From: Algoriphagus formosus
Lineage (GTDB): Bacteria > Bacteroidota > Bacteroidia > Cytophagales > Cyclobacteriaceae
DNA length: 64,000 nt
Direction: 5' to 3'
NCBI RefSeq assembly: GCF_002807035.1
Contig: NZ_NIUC01000003.1
Span: 124,001-188,000 of the forward strand
Part shown: positions 26,738-36,102 of the stretch, piece by piece
How the letters are laid out: every line of letters begins with the position of its first letter
Numbering within the stretch: the stretch's first letter is position 1
Program-made: the position numbers and the translations under genes
The notes under the pieces: model-generated
The model's database searches: none
Told to the model about the DNA's origin: nothing
The model's input: only the letters and a program-made list of their open reading frames with translations

Positions 26738-29122
26738 ATGTCTGTAGATCAGGAAGAAAATGATTTCCTACAGGAAGAAGAAAGCACCTTTGATTTAAAG
26801 GCGATTCTTCCCAAGATCCTGAGAATTTGGCCTTGGATTTTAGGTAGTTTACTTATTTCTTTAGGAATTGCATTTTATATCACGCAAACTACTCCTCCAA
26901 ACTTCAGGGTTTCCTCCAAATTTTTCATTAAAGAAAATGAAAAGGGATTGTCACTTTTCGAAAACCCAGCAATGATGCAGGAGCAGGGGATGGGTCTTAC
27001 CAATGAGATGATTATTCTCAGGTCTCGCCCCATTGCGAAGGCCACTCTTGAAAAGCTTGATTTTCAGGTAGAATACTATCAGCAGGGCACTTTTATACTT
27101 CAAGAAATCTATAAAAAGACTCCGATTGTGGTAGAGGTAGATTGGAAGTCTCCTCAGTTGCTCAATGGACAAATTAAGGTGACATGGACAGATGCTGAAA
27201 ATTACACGATAGAGTTTCCGCAAGAAAGTTATACCCAACTCCTTCCTGACGGAAGCTATGACGCAGTTAGTAATTTGGAGCCCAAGACCTTTAAGTTTGG
27301 CGAGTGGGTAGAAACTCCTCAACTTAAAGTGAGGATAAATAATACCGCAGCTTCAAATGAGGGGAATTCCATCTTCATCCTAAGAGATCAAAACTATCTA
27401 GTGAATGTTTATTCTTTGGGCTTGATTGTTGAATTGTCAGAAAAAGGTTCCTCCATTCTTGATTTGAGTCTCATGGTAAGGAATAGGGCTAAAGGAGAAA
27501 CCTATCTCAATGCGCTGATGGAGACTTATCTTGAACTTGAGCTTCAGGAGAAAAATGAAATTGCCAATAGAACAATTGATTTTATAGACAGTCAGGTAGC
27601 GGGTGTTGCGGATTCTTTAAGTTCCTTTGAAGATCAATTGCAAGACTATCGATCATCCAATCAGATTTTCAACCTTTCCACCGAGTCGTCTGCAGTATTT
27701 GATCAGTTGACTGATATCGAAAGACAAATAGCAGAAGCTAGTCTTAAGCGTCGATACTATCAAAGCCTGAAAGATTATTTGGTTCGTGAGAATTACAACG
27801 AAATCGTTGTTCCATCGGGGTTGGGGATCGATGATCCGTATCTTAATGGATTGATCGAGAATCTTTTGGAAGTACAGGTAGAAAGGTCCCGTCTCCTTGC
27901 CACTCAAACAGAACTGTCACCGCAAGTGCGGGCAGCTAATCAAAGACTTGCCGACTTGAATACATCTATTCAAGAGATATTGACTAATGTGGAGAGTAAT
28001 AACCTCATGACCATCAATGATCTTGAGAATAGAAAAAAAACTATTGAATCATCATTCAGAAGTCTTCCACAAGCGGAGCAGAACTTGATCAAATACCAGC
28101 GTCAAGCCACACTGACTGAGAATATATACAACTTCCTTTCTGAGAAAAGGGCAGAGTCTGCGATTTCAAAAGCTTCAAATACACCTGCTAACAAGATAAT
28201 CGAATATGCTAGAGCAGGAATGCTTCAGATCTCACCAAAGCCTACCAGAAATTACTTGCTAGCTGGTTTTGCTGGTTTGTTTTTGCCTGTTTTGGTAGTG
28301 TTTGCTTTGGAGTTTTTCCGAACCAAAATAGAAGAACCTAAGTATCTTGAGCGGAAACTTAAAGTTCCTGTTTTGTCTACCATTTTGTTTAATAAGACAA
28401 AGGAGAATCTAGTGGTTTTTGGAAATGGCAAATCAGGAATAGCAGAAGGTTTCCGTTCCTTGAGATCTAATATTAAGTTTTTGGTGCCTAAGGAAAAGCA
28501 ACTGACTTTTATGATTACTTCCACCATTTCAGGTGAAGGAAAGACATTTTGTGCAATGAATTTAGCATCAGTCTATTCGTTGACGGGTAAAAAGACCATA
28601 TTAATTGGCTGTGATATGAGAAAGCCTAAAATCTATGATGATTTTGGTTTGAAAAATGATATCGGGCTATCTACCTACCTAAGTGGACAAGAAGATGAGT
28701 GGTCCAAGGTGGTCAAGCATTCCAATTATGAAAACCTTGACTTAATCGTGGCAGGACCAATTCCTCCCAATCCATCAGAACTTCTGTTCTCAGTCAATTT
28801 TGAGAAGTTGATCAATGAATTGAAGGCTGAATATGATGTAATCATATTGGATACTCCACCGGTTGGTTTGGTTTCGGAAACCCTCGACCTACTTACACTT
28901 GTGGATTTCACCCTGTTTGTATTTAGACAAAACTACTCTGATAAATCCTTCATCGATGCAGTAAATGGGCTGAAAGAGCAGAAAGGGGTTAAGAATATCT
29001 ATGCAATTTTCAATGGCTTGGATGCCACCAAAGTGTCATATGGAGGGTATGGATACTCATATGGATATGGGTATGGATACTACGATACTGACAAGAAACA
29101 GAAAAAGCGATTTCGCATTTAA
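26738..29122 (+). CDS. wzc: Wzc-like polysaccharide co-polymerase with BY-kinase domain
   Basis: The product of 794 residues has an N-terminal Wzz domain with a membrane helix near 33-50 and a second near 505-525, enclosing a long coiled-coil periplasmic part. The cytoplasmic tyrosine kinase has Walker A ISGEGKT near 596-603, Walker A' ILIGCDMRKP near 620-629 and Walker B DVIILDTPP near 699-707. The C-terminus ends in a cluster of Tyr and Gly (YGYSYGYGYGYYD), the autophosphorylation tail. Cycling of phosphorylation controls polymer length and export with Wza. It pairs with wza upstream and precedes the second ABC exporter. Confidence 0.93.
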   Translation: MSVDQEENDFLQEEESTFDLKAILPKILRIWPWILGSLLISLGIAFYITQTTPPNFRVSSKFFIKENEKGLSLFENPAMMQEQGMGLTNEMIILRSRPIAKATLEKLDFQVEYYQQGTFILQEIYKKTPIVVEVDWKSPQLLNGQIKVTWTDAENYTIEFPQESYTQLLPDGSYDAVSNLEPKTFKFGEWVETPQLKVRINNTAASNEGNSIFILRDQNYLVNVYSLGLIVELSEKGSSILDLSLMVRNRAKGETYLNALMETYLELELQEKNEIANRTIDFIDSQVAGVADSLSSFEDQLQDYRSSNQIFNLSTESSAVFDQLTDIERQIAEASLKRRYYQSLKDYLVRENYNEIVVPSGLGIDDPYLNGLIENLLEVQVERSRLLATQTELSPQVRAANQRLADLNTSIQEILTNVESNNLMTINDLENRKKTIESSFRSLPQAEQNLIKYQRQATLTENIYNFLSEKRAESAISKASNTPANKIIEYARAGMLQISPKPTRNYLLAGFAGLFLPVLVVFALEFFRTKIEEPKYLERKLKVPVLSTILFNKTKENLVVFGNGKSGIAEGFRSLRSNIKFLVPKEKQLTFMITSTISGEGKTFCAMNLASVYSLTGKKTILIGCDMRKPKIYDDFGLKNDIGLSTYLSGQEDEWSKVVKHSNYENLDLIVAGPIPPNPSELLFSVNFEKLINELKAEYDVIILDTPPVGLVSETLDLLTLVDFTLFVFRQNYSDKSFIDAVNGLKEQKGVKNIYAIFNGLDATKVSYGGYGYSYGYGYGYYDTDKKQKKRFRI

Positions 29123-29131
29123 TTTAGATTT

Positions 29132-30925
29132 TTGAAAAGTTTCATCACTAAGTATTTCAGATATTTCTCGTTTTTTTACGAGTATCTAGGAAATAAGGTC
29201 ATTCTTCTGATAGTTTCCAGCCTATTTGTAGGTTTATTGGATGGCTTTGGTTTAGCACTATTTATTCCTGTATTTACCATAGCCGCAGATGGGATCACCG
29301 AGGAAAACAGACAAGCCCTTGGGAATCTCGACTTTCTTTTAGACTGGATTGAGAAGTTGGGCTTTGGGCTGAATCTCAATGTTATACTGGGCGTGATGGT
29401 CAGTTTATTCGTCCTGAAGTCAATTTTGAAGTTTTTCGATGGGATCTTGAAGACAAAACTTCAGATGGAATTTGTCAAAAAGCTCCGGTATGAAATGGTA
29501 GAGGGACTTGGCGGAATGAGCTACAAAAACTTTGTAAACCTTGACGCAGGTAAAATTCAAAACACTCTTTCCGGCGAAGTATTCAAGGTTACTTATAGCT
29601 TTTTGACTTATTTCAGTACCATACAATTCATGGTACTGCTGTCGGTTTACGTGACGCTAGCGATGCTTTCCAATTTTCAGTTTGCGATCCTAGTTAGTGT
29701 TGGTGGATACCTTTCCAATTTTCTTTTTAAGATGATTTTTCGATTTACTGAGAAAGCATCGGTTGGTGTGACCGCATTCAACCATGAATTTCAGTCCTAT
29801 CTGATCCAGGCAGTTCATAACTTCAAGTATTTGAAGGCTACAGACTACTTTGCCAAATATAAGCTGAAGCTGAAGGCTATTATTGACTCCATAGAAGTTC
29901 AGCAGCGTAAAATTGGGGTTTACAATGCTTTTCTTTCCTCTACTCGAGAGCCGATAGTTCTTATTATTGTAGCTGTGGTGATTTTGGTGCAGGTCAATCT
30001 TATGGGAGGTCAGATGGCGACTATTCTTGCCTCTCTTTTATTCTTTTACCGAGCCTTAAACTATGTCATATCACTTCAAACTAGCTGGCAAGGATTTGTT
30101 GCGCATTATGGAGGAATAGTTGCGGCAATGGAATTGATGGAGGAGTTTCGTTCGCTAAAAGAGTCTACTGGAAAAAGGCCTGAAATTGAGCAAATCAAAG
30201 AAATCCAACTTCAAAATCTTTCCTTCGAATATAAGCAGGATATTCCTGTGCTAAAGCAGGTCAATTTAGAAGTAGAGAGACTCAAAACGCTCGCCTTAGT
30301 GGGAGGCTCAGGAAGTGGCAAAACCACTATGGTAAACTTAATTATCGGGCTCTTGGAACCTGTATCCGGTGAAATTCTCATCAACGGACAAACTCGAAGT
30401 AGTTTTGATAAAGCTTCCTACCGAAAGCGATTCGGATACATCACTCAAGAGCCAGTCATTTTTAATGATAATATCTTCAATAATGTGACATTTTGGGATG
30501 AGCGATCTCCAGAAAATTTAGCAAAATTTGAGGAAGCAATTCGCCTTGCTAATATCAATACTTTTGTTAATTCCCTTCCTGAAAAGGAAAATACGAAATT
30601 GGGGGACAATGGAATGCTGGTGAGTGGTGGGCAAAAACAACGGATCTCCATAGCTAGAGAGCTATATAAAAATGTAGACGTCTTGATTCTGGATGAAGCC
30701 ACCTCCGCATTAGACAGTGAGACTGAGCGCTCAATCCAGGAAAATATTGACAATCTCCGAGGAAAATACACCATAATCATCGTAGCCCATAGACTCAGTA
30801 CGGTGAAGAAAGCGGATAAAATACTCGTTTTGGATTCAGGGGATATAGTGGGTGAAGGGAATTTTGAATCACTTGTCAATTCTAGTAAGGTCTTCAAAAG
30901 AATGGTAGAACTACAGGAATTTTGA
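29132..30925 (+). CDS. PglK/MsbA-like ABC exporter, second copy (TTG start)
   Basis: The product of 597 residues is a clear paralogue of the exporter at 510; both start alike (a short basic stretch, then VGLLDG(F/L)GLA) and share the layout throughout. The nucleotide-binding domain has GGSGSGKTT (Walker A), VSGGQKQR (signature), DVLILDEATSALD (Walker B) and VAHRLST. The TTG at 29132 gives the same N-terminus as the paralogue, 9 bases after the wzc stop. The likely function is flipping a lipid-linked repeat unit for the block B polymer. The stop overlaps the TTG of the next gene. Confidence 0.85.
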   Translation: MKSFITKYFRYFSFFYEYLGNKVILLIVSSLFVGLLDGFGLALFIPVFTIAADGITEENRQALGNLDFLLDWIEKLGFGLNLNVILGVMVSLFVLKSILKFFDGILKTKLQMEFVKKLRYEMVEGLGGMSYKNFVNLDAGKIQNTLSGEVFKVTYSFLTYFSTIQFMVLLSVYVTLAMLSNFQFAILVSVGGYLSNFLFKMIFRFTEKASVGVTAFNHEFQSYLIQAVHNFKYLKATDYFAKYKLKLKAIIDSIEVQQRKIGVYNAFLSSTREPIVLIIVAVVILVQVNLMGGQMATILASLLFFYRALNYVISLQTSWQGFVAHYGGIVAAMELMEEFRSLKESTGKRPEIEQIKEIQLQNLSFEYKQDIPVLKQVNLEVERLKTLALVGGSGSGKTTMVNLIIGLLEPVSGEILINGQTRSSFDKASYRKRFGYITQEPVIFNDNIFNNVTFWDERSPENLAKFEEAIRLANINTFVNSLPEKENTKLGDNGMLVSGGQKQRISIARELYKNVDVLILDEATSALDSETERSIQENIDNLRGKYTIIIVAHRLSTVKKADKILVLDSGDIVGEGNFESLVNSSKVFKRMVELQEF

Positions 30926-32034
30926 TCAAAGAAGATAAAAAGCAATTTTTTAAAATCTTACTTTCCCCAATTGGCCTACCCACTAGAAGTATTGGGAGTT
31001 GGACCAATAGAATTCAAAGATTTCAGGAGAAAACAGGATATTTTGATAGAATTATTTCTCCAACTCCTTCTCCAGATCAACTTCATGTTTTCGCGGAAAA
31101 GAGGCAGCCTGGGAAGCTTTTAAAGCTCTTTTTAAGAAACGATCTTCAAGCTTTTCGCTACAGAAAATTTTTAGACGCAGTCCTTTCTTTTGGATCCTTA
31201 TCTCAGCCTCTTCAGATCCTCGTGATGGATGATAAAAACCTGCTGGAAGCTCTCGTTTCCATCAAGCCTAATCTTCCCAAGCACTCGGAAATTATTTTTT
31301 CTTTTCATGGACATCGACTATTGCTGGGTCCTTATCTTGCTGATCGAGTTGATAAAGTTCTTTTTTTGACAAAGCGAGGCTATCTAGAGTCTTTCGAAGC
31401 AAACCATCAGCATCCTCCGCTTTCATTTGTTGTGGGAAATGGTGTGCGTAGTGACCTATTCTTCCCGCTTTCTAGATCTGAAAAACGCAAGCAGCGAGAA
31501 GAATTAGGCTTTTCTGTTGACAATCCCATTATCATTTGGATGGCCAATTCTCGGCCTGTAAAAGGCTTTCACTTGTTCAAAAAGGTGATTGCAGTTCTTT
31601 TGAAAAAATATCCGAACCTACAAATTTTAAGCATTGGGCACGAACCTGATGAATCCATTTCTTATCCCAATTGGCATCAACTTGGTAAGGTGCCCAACGA
31701 AAAATTACCTAAATATCTCCAAATAGGAGATTTTTATTTTTTCACTTCTTTGTGGCAAGAGGGCTTTGGACTTTCGCTTGCTGAAGCTGTCAAATGCGGA
31801 AATTTTGCATTAGCCTCAAATGCGGGAGGAATACCTGATGTAGTATCAGGCTGTCCCTTTGCAGAATTAGTAATGGAACCAAATAGTATTTCCAGTTGGG
31901 TGGATACTTTTGATAAGCTTCTCACCAAAAAGTCCAGTAATACTATCAGTGATGAGGAAATGAGAGGTTGGCTTTCAAACTGGCATGATTATCAGGCTTG
32001 GGAAAGAAACTATTTATATGCGCTTGAATCCTAG
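30922..32034 (+). CDS. Glycosyltransferase family 4 (TTG start)
   Basis: This GT-B transferase of 370 residues starts at TTG 30922, overlapping the ABC exporter stop as TTGA. The C-terminal half has the family's IIIWMANSRPVKGFHLF entry to the donor domain and the EGFGLSLAEAVKCGNFALAS motif (the EX7E-like segment), then SNAGGIPDVVSG. The N-terminal acceptor domain is divergent. It sits between the exporter and the first AsnB-like gene. Donor sugar unknown. Confidence 0.82.
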   Translation: MIKEDKKQFFKILLSPIGLPTRSIGSWTNRIQRFQEKTGYFDRIISPTPSPDQLHVFAEKRQPGKLLKLFLRNDLQAFRYRKFLDAVLSFGSLSQPLQILVMDDKNLLEALVSIKPNLPKHSEIIFSFHGHRLLLGPYLADRVDKVLFLTKRGYLESFEANHQHPPLSFVVGNGVRSDLFFPLSRSEKRKQREELGFSVDNPIIIWMANSRPVKGFHLFKKVIAVLLKKYPNLQILSIGHEPDESISYPNWHQLGKVPNEKLPKYLQIGDFYFFTSLWQEGFGLSLAEAVKCGNFALASNAGGIPDVVSGCPFAELVMEPNSISSWVDTFDKLLTKKSSNTISDEEMRGWLSNWHDYQAWERNYLYALES

Positions 32035-32037
32035 TCT

Positions 32038-33936
32038 ATGTGTGGCATAGTCGGAAAATATTCTCTTAAAGGTTCTATATCAAATGATGATGAACAAAGG
32101 CTAAAGGTCGCTTTGGATTTGCAGAATCATAGAGGTCCTGATGCTCAGGGGATTTGGAGAGGGGATTCTGTGATCCTTGGACATAATAGGCTTTCCATCA
32201 TTGATCTTTCTCAGGCAGCTGATCAACCGCTTTACAGGGCGGATTTGGGATTGAGAATCATATTTAATGGTGAGATCTATAATTACCAGCTGCTTAGAAG
32301 TTCTTTGCAAAAACAGGGATACGAATTCACAACAACTTCCGATACGGAGGTAATTCTGGCGGCTTATGCTCATTGGGGAAAAGCACTTTGTGAGTATCTG
32401 ACAGGTATGTTCGCATTTGCTATTTGGGATGAGCAGAATGAAGAGCTGTTTATAGCAAGAGATCGATTTGGAGAGAAGCCCATCTTTTTTATAAATCATG
32501 GAGATGGGTTTTATTTTGCCTCTGAGTTGAATGCTTTGAGAACCATTTATCCCAGGGAGTTGACGATTAATCAGGATGCTGTCATAGACCTTGTCGAGTA
32601 TCTTTATATCAATTTACATCATTCTATTTATCAAGAGGTAAGCGTATTTCCTCCAGCCTCTACGCTTTCGATTTCCAAAGATGGAGCCAAGAATTGGGGT
32701 CAATATTACAAATACCCCACCCAAGTTGGAGAGAATATTGATTTTGATTCGCTGAAAAAACAGACAAAAGAGAAACTGTTCCAAACAGTGGAAAGAGAAC
32801 TGCATGCTGATGTACCGGTAGCAACTTTTCTCAGTGCAGGAGTAGATTCTGGCTTGATCACTGCGATAGCTCATGAGATCAAACCAGACTTACAAGCTGT
32901 GACCATGGCTACTAATGAAGAGGCCACTGATGAGACAGATGGAGCAAAGTCTTTAGCTAGAAAACTGGGGATAAAGCATGAGATTGTTCCAGTAAACACA
33001 GATTCTCTCGAAGTATTGGGTAAAATACTTACCGATATTCAGCCTTTGGCAGATGCTTCATTAATTCCCAGTTTCATGGTAACGGAGCAAATTAAGGATC
33101 GTTATACGGTGATGCTTTCAGGAGATGGAGGGGATGAGATATTCGGTTCCTACAATCGGCCAAATCGATATCTGAAACTGAAGCGAAAAAGTATACCAGG
33201 TGGGCAACAGTTTATTGATTGGGCATTCTCAGTCAAGAATCCGGCCCTTTCTGGTAAACTAGTGTCCTTTCTCAATGACGAAAAAAGGATGTTACTAAAT
33301 GGATGGCACGGCTTATATTCACGTCATAATCTCTCTGGCGGGAGCCTTTTTCAATCTATATTTCGGTCAGGAAAAGAGCAGAACTATCCAAAATCTTTGA
33401 TCCCATCACTCGAAATAGACTATAAAGGGAATTTTGAGAAACTTACTTTTGGACTGGATGTAAAAACCCGACTCCCTGGAGATTTTCTTTTTAAAGTAGA
33501 TAGTGCCGCTATGCACTCTTCGGTGGAAGTGAGAGCTCCTTTTCTCGATCATGAGTTAGTTGACTTCCTATCTAAGGTTCCAGTGGAATCACTGATGCCA
33601 AATGGGGTGGACAAAGAGTTGAGTAAGTCGCTTCTTTCTGATTATAGTGGCGAATCATGGCATCCACCCAAGCGTGGTTTTACGATTCCTTATTGGCTTT
33701 ATTTACAAGGTCCATGGGGAGATCAATTAGAATCGTTTCTTGATGAGGGTTTATCCGAATCTTATTTTAATTTTAATAAGGAAGGAATTCGCTCCATTCT
33801 TCAGCAGCATAGACAGCGATCAAATAGTACTTATGCACGTATTCTATTTTCATTATTGATTCTCGAAATCTGGCTAAGAGTATTTCATTTGAAAAAAGAA
33901 CTGGTCTTTCTTTCCAAAAAGCAAAAAATAAAATGA
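32038..33936 (+). CDS. AsnB-type glutamine-dependent amidotransferase, copy 1
   Basis: The product of 632 residues begins MCGIVG, so Cys2 is available as the N-terminal glutaminase nucleophile; NHRGPDAQG and FNGEIYNY follow as in all AsnB proteins. The synthetase half has the ATP pyrophosphatase loop as SAGVDS instead of SGGVDS, and later LSGDGGDEIFG and EVRAPFLDHELVDF. Such proteins in polysaccharide loci amidate uronic acids (for example WbpS-type) rather than make asparagine. This agrees with the uronic-acid-forming dehydrogenase at 24529. The 3' end overlaps the NeuB-like gene (ATGA). Confidence 0.85.
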   Translation: MCGIVGKYSLKGSISNDDEQRLKVALDLQNHRGPDAQGIWRGDSVILGHNRLSIIDLSQAADQPLYRADLGLRIIFNGEIYNYQLLRSSLQKQGYEFTTTSDTEVILAAYAHWGKALCEYLTGMFAFAIWDEQNEELFIARDRFGEKPIFFINHGDGFYFASELNALRTIYPRELTINQDAVIDLVEYLYINLHHSIYQEVSVFPPASTLSISKDGAKNWGQYYKYPTQVGENIDFDSLKKQTKEKLFQTVERELHADVPVATFLSAGVDSGLITAIAHEIKPDLQAVTMATNEEATDETDGAKSLARKLGIKHEIVPVNTDSLEVLGKILTDIQPLADASLIPSFMVTEQIKDRYTVMLSGDGGDEIFGSYNRPNRYLKLKRKSIPGGQQFIDWAFSVKNPALSGKLVSFLNDEKRMLLNGWHGLYSRHNLSGGSLFQSIFRSGKEQNYPKSLIPSLEIDYKGNFEKLTFGLDVKTRLPGDFLFKVDSAAMHSSVEVRAPFLDHELVDFLSKVPVESLMPNGVDKELSKSLLSDYSGESWHPPKRGFTIPYWLYLQGPWGDQLESFLDEGLSESYFNFNKEGIRSILQQHRQRSNSTYARILFSLLILEIWLRVFHLKKELVFLSKKQKIK

Positions 33937-34928
33937 TCATCGCGGAAATAGCCCAAGCCCATGATGGAAGCCTTGGAAACGCCTATGCTTACATTGAAGC
34001 ATTAGCTGCGACAGGGGTTGACGCCATTAAATTCCAAACTCATATTGCCGAGGCTGAGAGTTCAATCCATGAGCCATTTCGGGTGAAATTTTCAAAGCAG
34101 GATGCTACCAGATTTGAGTATTGGAAGCGAATGGAGTTTTCTTTGGATCAATGGAAGGGCCTCAAGGCGCACGCTGATGCTCATGGTATAGAACTGATTT
34201 CATCTCCATTTAGCAATCTCGCAGTGGATTGGCTCGAAGAAATTGGTGTAAAGCGATATAAAATAGGGTCTGGTGAGGTTTCCAACTGGTTAATGCTTGA
34301 AAAAATTGCCAAAACCGGAAAACCTATCATTCTGAGTTCAGGGATGAGTAGCTGGGAGGAATTGGATCAAACAGTAGAGTTTTTGAAAACGTATGGAAAC
34401 CCTCTATCTATTTTACAATGTACAACAGCTTACCCCACTGCTCCAGAGCAATGGGGACTCAATGTAATCCAAGAGTTAAAGGACAGATACCAATTACCCA
34501 TTGGTTTTTCTGATCATAGCGGAGATATTTTTGCATGTCTATCAGCTGCCTCCTTAGGAGCAGAGATATTTGAATTTCATGTTGTTTTTGATAAAAGACA
34601 GTTTGGGCCTGATACTCTTGCCAGTATCACTATAGATCAGACAGAGCAAATGGTGAAGGGCATTAAGGCTATTCAAAAAGCATTGAAAAACCCTATCGAT
34701 AAAACTCAGATCAAGCCTTTTCAAGATTTAAAAAAGATTTTTGAAAAAAGTTTGGCTGTCAATCGTGCAATGAAAAAAGGAGACATCATCCAGCCTGAAT
34801 TTTTGGAAAGCAAAAAACCGAAAGGCTTTGGAATAGATGCAAAGGACTATGCCGAGGTAATTGGAAAAAAAATAAACAAAGATCTTTCTCAGTGGGGGTT
34901 TTTAAATTGGGAGGATCTTGAAAGCTAA
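33933..34928 (+). CDS. neuB: NeuB-family nonulosonic acid synthase, second type
   Basis: This PEP-dependent sialic/legionaminic acid synthase family protein has 331 residues. IIAEIAQAHDGSL at the N-terminus, RYKIGSGEVSNWLML and FSDHSGDI are recognisable, followed by a C-terminal SAF domain (KSLAVNRAMKKGDII). The usual EKHFxxDR motif reads FEFHVVFDKRQFGPD: the metal-binding His is kept but the flanking residues differ from both PseI and standard NeuB. Next to a NeuC-like epimerase and a NeuA-like transferase it should make a sialic- or legionaminic-type acid from a ManNAc-like precursor. Which one is not decidable from sequence. Confidence 0.85.
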   Translation: MIIAEIAQAHDGSLGNAYAYIEALAATGVDAIKFQTHIAEAESSIHEPFRVKFSKQDATRFEYWKRMEFSLDQWKGLKAHADAHGIELISSPFSNLAVDWLEEIGVKRYKIGSGEVSNWLMLEKIAKTGKPIILSSGMSSWEELDQTVEFLKTYGNPLSILQCTTAYPTAPEQWGLNVIQELKDRYQLPIGFSDHSGDIFACLSAASLGAEIFEFHVVFDKRQFGPDTLASITIDQTEQMVKGIKAIQKALKNPIDKTQIKPFQDLKKIFEKSLAVNRAMKKGDIIQPEFLESKKPKGFGIDAKDYAEVIGKKINKDLSQWGFLNWEDLES

Positions 34929-34929
34929 T

Positions 34930-36087
34930 ATGAACAAACGAAAAATCTGTGTTGTAGTCACTGCAAGGCCATCTTATTCCAGGATTATGACGGCCCTTCA
35001 AGCTATCAAGGAGCATCCTGACTTGGAGCTTCAATTGGTAGTCGCGGCCTCGGCACTTTTAGACCGATATGGGTCTGCTATCAATTATATCCAAAATGAC
35101 GGCTTTGAGATTGCAGCTAAGGTTTTCAATGTCCTAGAGGGAGAGAATCTCACTGCAGCAGCCAAAACTACCGGGATCGGAATTCTTGAATTATCCACTG
35201 TCTTTGATAATTTATCTCCAGATATAGTCGTCACGGTTGCAGATAGGTTTGAAACCATGGCAACGGCTATCTCTGCTAGCTATATGAATATTCCGCTCGC
35301 CCACGTACAAGGTGGAGAAGTGACTGGAAATATTGATGAAAAGGTACGGCATTCTATCACCAAGCTTGCTGATTATCATTTTGTCGCATCTGAAAGTGCG
35401 CAGCAGCGGGTAATTAGACTTGGAGAAGATCCAGAATATGTATTTAATACAGGTTGTCCAAGTATTGATTTAGCAGCTAGAATTCTCGAACGACCTGATT
35501 TTAATTTCGACCCTTATCTCAAATATGGGGGAGTGGGCTCCAAGCCTGATTTGTCTAAAGGATACTGGGTGGTTATGCAGCATCCGGTCACTACTGAGAT
35601 TCAAAAATCAAGGGCCCAAATTGAAGAGACCCTTCATGCAGTGTACAATCTTAATGAGCCTGTTCTTTGGTTTTGGCCAAATGTTGATGCAGGAGCAGAT
35701 GGTACAAGTACCGGAATCAGAGCGTTTAGAGAAATGCATGATCTGGAAAACTTCCATTTTTTCAAAAATATGGAGCCTAATGATTTTTTGAGATTATTGA
35801 TCAATTCAAAAGGGTTGATAGGCAATAGTAGTGTAGGAATTCGAGAGTGTGCCTACTTAGGAGTTCCGGTAGTGAATATTGGAAGTAGGCAAAATGCTCG
35901 AGATAGAGGTCATAATGTCCTCGATGTGACTTATAACAGAGATCAGATTTTTGACGCAATCAAATCTCATCAGCAAAACGGAAAAGCAAACTCATCTCAC
36001 GTTTATGGAGGAGGGGATGCCGGTACCAAAATAGCCGAACTATTGGCTTCTTTACCACTTCGCTTTCATAAAACAATCATGTATTGA
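34930..36087 (+). CDS. neuC: UDP-GlcNAc 2-epimerase (hydrolysing), NeuC/LegG type
   Basis: This GT-B-like epimerase of 385 residues begins VVVTARPSYSRIM and has VTVADRFETMATAI, HVQGGEVTGNIDEKVRHSI and GNSSVGIRECAYLGVP, all standard for NeuC/LegG, with the nucleotide-binding QHPVTTE. It hydrolyses and epimerises a UDP-HexNAc (UDP-GlcNAc for NeuC, UDP-diacetamidobacillosamine for LegG) to the ManNAc-type sugar used by NeuB. I chose ATG 34930, one base after the neuB stop; a TTG at 34918 is in frame but overlaps. No LegB/LegC pair is adjacent, which favours the plain NeuC reaction. Confidence 0.9.
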   Translation: MNKRKICVVVTARPSYSRIMTALQAIKEHPDLELQLVVAASALLDRYGSAINYIQNDGFEIAAKVFNVLEGENLTAAAKTTGIGILELSTVFDNLSPDIVVTVADRFETMATAISASYMNIPLAHVQGGEVTGNIDEKVRHSITKLADYHFVASESAQQRVIRLGEDPEYVFNTGCPSIDLAARILERPDFNFDPYLKYGGVGSKPDLSKGYWVVMQHPVTTEIQKSRAQIEETLHAVYNLNEPVLWFWPNVDAGADGTSTGIRAFREMHDLENFHFFKNMEPNDFLRLLINSKGLIGNSSVGIRECAYLGVPVVNIGSRQNARDRGHNVLDVTYNRDQIFDAIKSHQQNGKANSSHVYGGGDAGTKIAELLASLPLRFHKTIMY

Positions 36088-36102
36088 CTAAGATAAAACA
36101 GT

